Below are positions 60,001-64,000 of a stretch of 64,000 nucleotides of DNA, in pieces. Numbering within the stretch: position 1 is the stretch's first letter; each line of letters opens with the position of its first letter. The stretch covers positions 26,095,916-26,159,915 of the forward strand of contig NC_052489.1 of NCBI RefSeq assembly GCF_009730915.1, written 5' to 3'. The notes under the pieces were generated by a model. That model was not told the origin of the DNA. It searched no databases and was given only the letters and a program-made list of their open reading frames with translations. Made by a program: the position numbers and the translations under genes. The stretch is from Dioscorea cayenensis subsp. rotundata. Taxonomy: Eukaryota; Streptophyta; Magnoliopsida; Dioscoreales; Dioscoreaceae.

Positions 60001-61397
60001 CCAGGTATAATGTTACTGATATTCAGAAGAGCAAGCAGTTATGTGCCTCTAAAGATCCTCTCTATAGAGGATGGCACAATTCTCAAGTCTTTCAATCATC
60101 TTCTGCATAGGAACAAAAAAGTTGACTTTATAGAACAATTCAATGAAAAGCTTCTTGTGAAACAAGAGAATGAAAATCTCCAGATTCTTGATGTAAGTAC
60201 TTTGGTTCATTTGTAACAGGCTTCTTAATGCCCCTTTACAAATATGCTGCTATAACCTGCTACTATGAAATTTTGGCACTAACTGCAGGTGAGAGATTTT
60301 CAAATAACAGAAGTAAGCAAAACAGAATTTCTGACACCATCAGCATTTATCTTTCTGTATGAGAATCAACTGTTCTTGACATTTCGAAATGGAAAGGTGG
60401 CAGTGTGGAACTTCCGAGGTGAACTAGTTACCTCATTCGAGGATCACTTGCTGTGGCATCCTGATTGCAATACAAATAACATTTACATTACAAGTTTTCA
60501 GGATCTTATAATTTCTTTCTGCAAAGTGAGTTCTGAAGGTTCATCAACTGAAGGTATTACTATATCTTGTCAGAAAATTAACATGACCTTTTACAATAAA
60601 ATGTTTAAGCAACTTATATATATATATATATATATCTGTTAGAGGCATGAGCAGACACAACAGTATGCTTGTCACATAATGTATGTTTGTAGCTCATGGT
60701 TTCACATGTCATGTTGAATGGCATATAGCTAAAAATTCAGTCCTCAACAACAAAGAATATGACTATAAACAAGAATGTCAAAGCAGTTTCACTAATGTGT
60801 AGTTTCACACTTAAGACTTAATTCTTTATAGTTGTAAAGTTTGATGTATTTTGACACATATTTTCATTACATATATGTATCAATGTATGAACATTTGATT
60901 CTGGACCCTAGAATATATGGTTCTTCATTTGTTCTACTATGAGATGCACAAAACAAGAGTGATTTGACTGTTATTCCTTTACAATAAGGTTTTACACCAT
61001 CGATAATATTGGCTTCTTGATTCAATCAAGAATGATTACCTGACATCTTGCCCATCCTATGTTCTATTTCCCCTTAGTAAATTGAAAAGCAGGGTTCTAG
61101 GGGTTTTCCATTAATGACCTGAATGATTTACTCATATGTTCTACCAAAATGTGCTTGTGACTGATTTAATTTCACACCCTTGAAGCAGTTGGATCCATCA
61201 ACATCAGCAACATCCTAACTGGAAAGTGCCTGGCAAAAATTCAGCCAAACCACTCAATCAAATGCCAACATGCTTCCGGATTCGATAGTTCAGTCACAGA
61301 AGCATTGGAGGGCATAACTGCACTTTACTATGATGAAGATCGAAATGAGATATACACTGGAAACATGCGAGGTCTTGTTCATGTCTGGTCCAACTAG
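51030..61397 (+). CDS. Transducin/WD40-repeat-like protein (conserved plant family)
   Basis: Conserved plant protein of unassigned role annotated as WD40-like. Eight exons: 51030-51227, 57886-58033, 58118-58268, 58348-58473, 58550-58630, 60000-60192, 60289-60553 and 61189-61397. They total 1371 nt (456 aa), all phases consistent. The N terminus is very basic (GRRIVARKRPRPDGFVNTVK), possibly nuclear or RNA-binding. The rest has blade-like beta segments: DIVFALTQSGVCAAFSR, FLNGAPDEVIRSLFYNKN, KWPGFVEFDDVNGKVLTYSA, VDFIEQFNEKLLVKQE, VAVWNFRGELVTSFEDHL, and the terminal EIYTGNMRGLVHVWSN with a WD-like ending. Intron 1 is 6658 bases because a copia element sits in it in antisense. No enzymatic motif is visible. 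Confidence 0.88.
51651..52274 (-). repeat. 3' LTR of the copia element
   Basis: 624 bp. Matches 56214-57108 over most of its length (GAAACGGGACC, CAAGATATTCC, GCACAGCCTTGTAC) with an internal deletion after GTGAAAAAC near 52090. Confidence 0.85.
52569..55075 (-). pseudogene. pol: Copia pol: integrase, RT and RNase H, decayed
   Basis: Minus-strand pol in broken frames. Integrase: AEKTHRVAFHSH zinc-finger end, catalytic DLIHTDVYS and KADNGGEY (55075-54548), and MNRTIEERIRCMLSHANLP (54472-54176). RT: KARLIVKGFNQKKGIDFEE (53681-53442) and the catalytic box YVDDMLIVG near 53250. RNase H: TDLDMAGDVDSRKSVSG and IEAEYIAITE (to 52569). It has at least four frame interruptions and one gap-like region around 53690-54170. 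Confidence 0.85.
55433..56161 (-). CDS. gag: Copia gag (largely open)
   Basis: 242 codons open on the minus strand from the ATG at 56161, 38 bases past the primer-binding site. The start MAKQASYGMIKLAQSNYSIW, the middle SEEVKTDELWKKLEDMYKKN and FKYRDGRSMTEHTSDLQGLV, and DDELQALLLLSSLPDSWE are typical of Tork/Tnt1-like gag (UBN2/DUF4219-type). It ends just as the zinc knuckle begins (KCIVTKWAT), probably by frameshift. It would form the virus-like particle; without pol it is not autonomous. Confidence 0.8.
   Translation of the reverse strand: MAKQASYGMIKLAQSNYSIWKRKMQDLFIVKDLYLPVMGKEKPKNVSDDEWEILYLKLTAIIRQWVDVNIFHHISEEVKTDELWKKLEDMYKKNTSRNKASIIIRLVNFKYRDGRSMTEHTSDLQGLVNQLTSINMTLDDELQALLLLSSLPDSWETTVVSLSTSALGEKLTIEMIKKSLLSEEARRKEKGETSSGVLVSKKREDRDRSKSMYPQGHGYKDTSRGKSMSKKNIKCIVTKWAT
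56199..56210 (-). other. Primer-binding site of the copia element
   Basis: The minus strand reads TGGTATCAGAGC, a perfect 12-base initiator-Met tRNA primer site, three bases inside the 5' LTR that ends at 56214. It fixes the element's orientation as minus. Confidence 0.9.
56214..57108 (-). repeat. 5' LTR of the copia element
   Basis: 895 bp, the longer of the two LTRs. It includes a segment at about 56650-56930 absent from the other LTR. Confidence 0.85.
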
Positions 61398-62295
61398 TGA
61401 CCTGCTTGCCTTGAGTATATGTTAGCGAGGTACATCCCTGCCTTACATCATTCTTCTTAGGTGTATCATGTGCAACAGTTGGTAGGTGCATTATGTACAA
61501 CAGTGTACCATTAGAAATTCTCATAGTCCTCCCAAGGCTTTCTTGACAATTTATTCTATAAAATTTAATATTTAGTCATTTTCACTTATTTCTAATCGGG
61601 AGTAGTCTTCTTGCCAGAACTAAATCCTAATAAGCTGTTAAGAGTCAATTAATGAAATGCTTTTAGTGTGGCTTTGAAATGATTATAATTGTGGTCTTTA
61701 TGTGGCCTTGACATATGTGTTTTGGTAATTGACTTTTTGTAACTTTGGTTTGTGATTATATACGCTGCATTTATAATTTGGTGGGAATGCCTCTTGTATA
61801 ATTGTTTTGGTAAATTATATGTATAGTATTGTTCATAATTCACCATGAATTGTGGATTGTATACGCTATATATTATTTTTCTTTTTATTGTGAGACTTTC
61901 ATTTGGGCCTGTGCACTGTGACTACGAAAATAATTCAAATGAATAAAAATCTGCGATTGGTTTAATGCAGTATTGTCTAATACTGGATTTCAGCCTTGAA
62001 TTCTCAAACTTAAAACAATATAAAGCAGCAGCAAAATTAAAACAGCAATTAAATAAACCGGGCGATCACTTGATATGATCACACCTACTCGATTCAAAAT
62101 GTGAAAGTGGAGACACTCTTAGCAGAAAATTTAAGTCCTTTGCTCAGGAATACAGAGTGCAAACTTAAACTTTAGCAGGAAGCCAAGCCACAAACAAGGG
62201 CATACAACATTTGCTTTGTTTGGCAACCACTCAAGATGCCACAAGTCTGCCGTCGAAATGTAACAAACATCCTTGAGTTCCAGTTCTTGAGAAGA
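61398..62295. other. Intergenic region between convergent WD40-like and CDKB1 genes
   Basis: About 900 bases shared by two converging 3' ends. AT-rich with no other coding sequence. The 3' UTRs of both genes must end here. Confidence 0.6.
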
Positions 62296-63941
<1,646 letters not shown>

Positions 63942-64000
63942 CTGTCATAACCAAGAAGCATCAAACACCTCAGGCAGAGAAAAACACAAATTCCTCATTT

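Overview
The window is plant nuclear DNA, from an angiosperm. It has spliced genes with short GT-AG introns, plant-only families (CYP714, Mediator MED33, B-type CDK, CML42-like), AT-rich intergenic DNA and many LTR retrotransposons. A non-grass monocot is possible, but the sequence alone does not settle the lineage.

Layout. (1) 1-8.1 kb: three head-to-tail cytochrome P450 genes of the CYP714 type (gibberellin-oxidase family) in three states. Copy A shows only exons 3-5, copy B is intact (five exons, 509 aa), and copy C has an in-frame TGA in exon 4. (2) 9.2-12.9 kb: a two-exon gene on the minus strand for a membrane-associated-kinase-regulator-like protein, then an intronless CML42-like EF-hand gene with a close TATA box. 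(3) 13.5-25.4 kb: a nested transposon stack resolved by target-site duplications. A long LTR unit (CATTT/CATTT) is split by a Ty3/gypsy element (ATCAC/ATCAT), which is split by a 2.8 kb solo LTR (GAATC/GAATC). The outer unit also carries a 972 bp hAT-like element (AATTTATC/AATTTATC) built of GGGTA-type repeats. The gypsy element is rearranged: its PBS-gag-protease block is inverted and abuts the LTR end exactly. (4) 25.6-32.9 kb: a Mutator-like element of the type that carries a Ulp1-like protease gene. Its Ulp1-like gene (+) and transposase gene (-) converge and both are broken, and the introns of both are filled with the same 20-bp minisatellite. (5) 34.8-36.3 kb: a solo LTR resembling SIRE/Maximus copia elements. 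(6) 37.5-49.1 kb: a complete 12-exon MED33 gene (1294 aa) with an RTE-type LINE remnant in intron 10. (7) 51.0-61.4 kb: an 8-exon WD40-like gene (456 aa) whose 6.7 kb first intron holds an antisense Tork/Tnt1-like copia element. (8) 62.3-64.0 kb: the 3' half of a B1-type cyclin-dependent kinase gene on the minus strand, running off the window.

The host genes do not form a pathway. They are ordinary neighbours: hormone metabolism, signalling, transcription and cell cycle. The most unusual material is in the transposons: the 20-bp minisatellite that makes up introns in both MULE genes, the inverted gag block flush with an LTR end, and the G-rich, hairpin-bearing hAT-like element. Exon coordinates were set by hand from splice signals and reading frame; summed exon lengths are multiples of three in every complete gene model.
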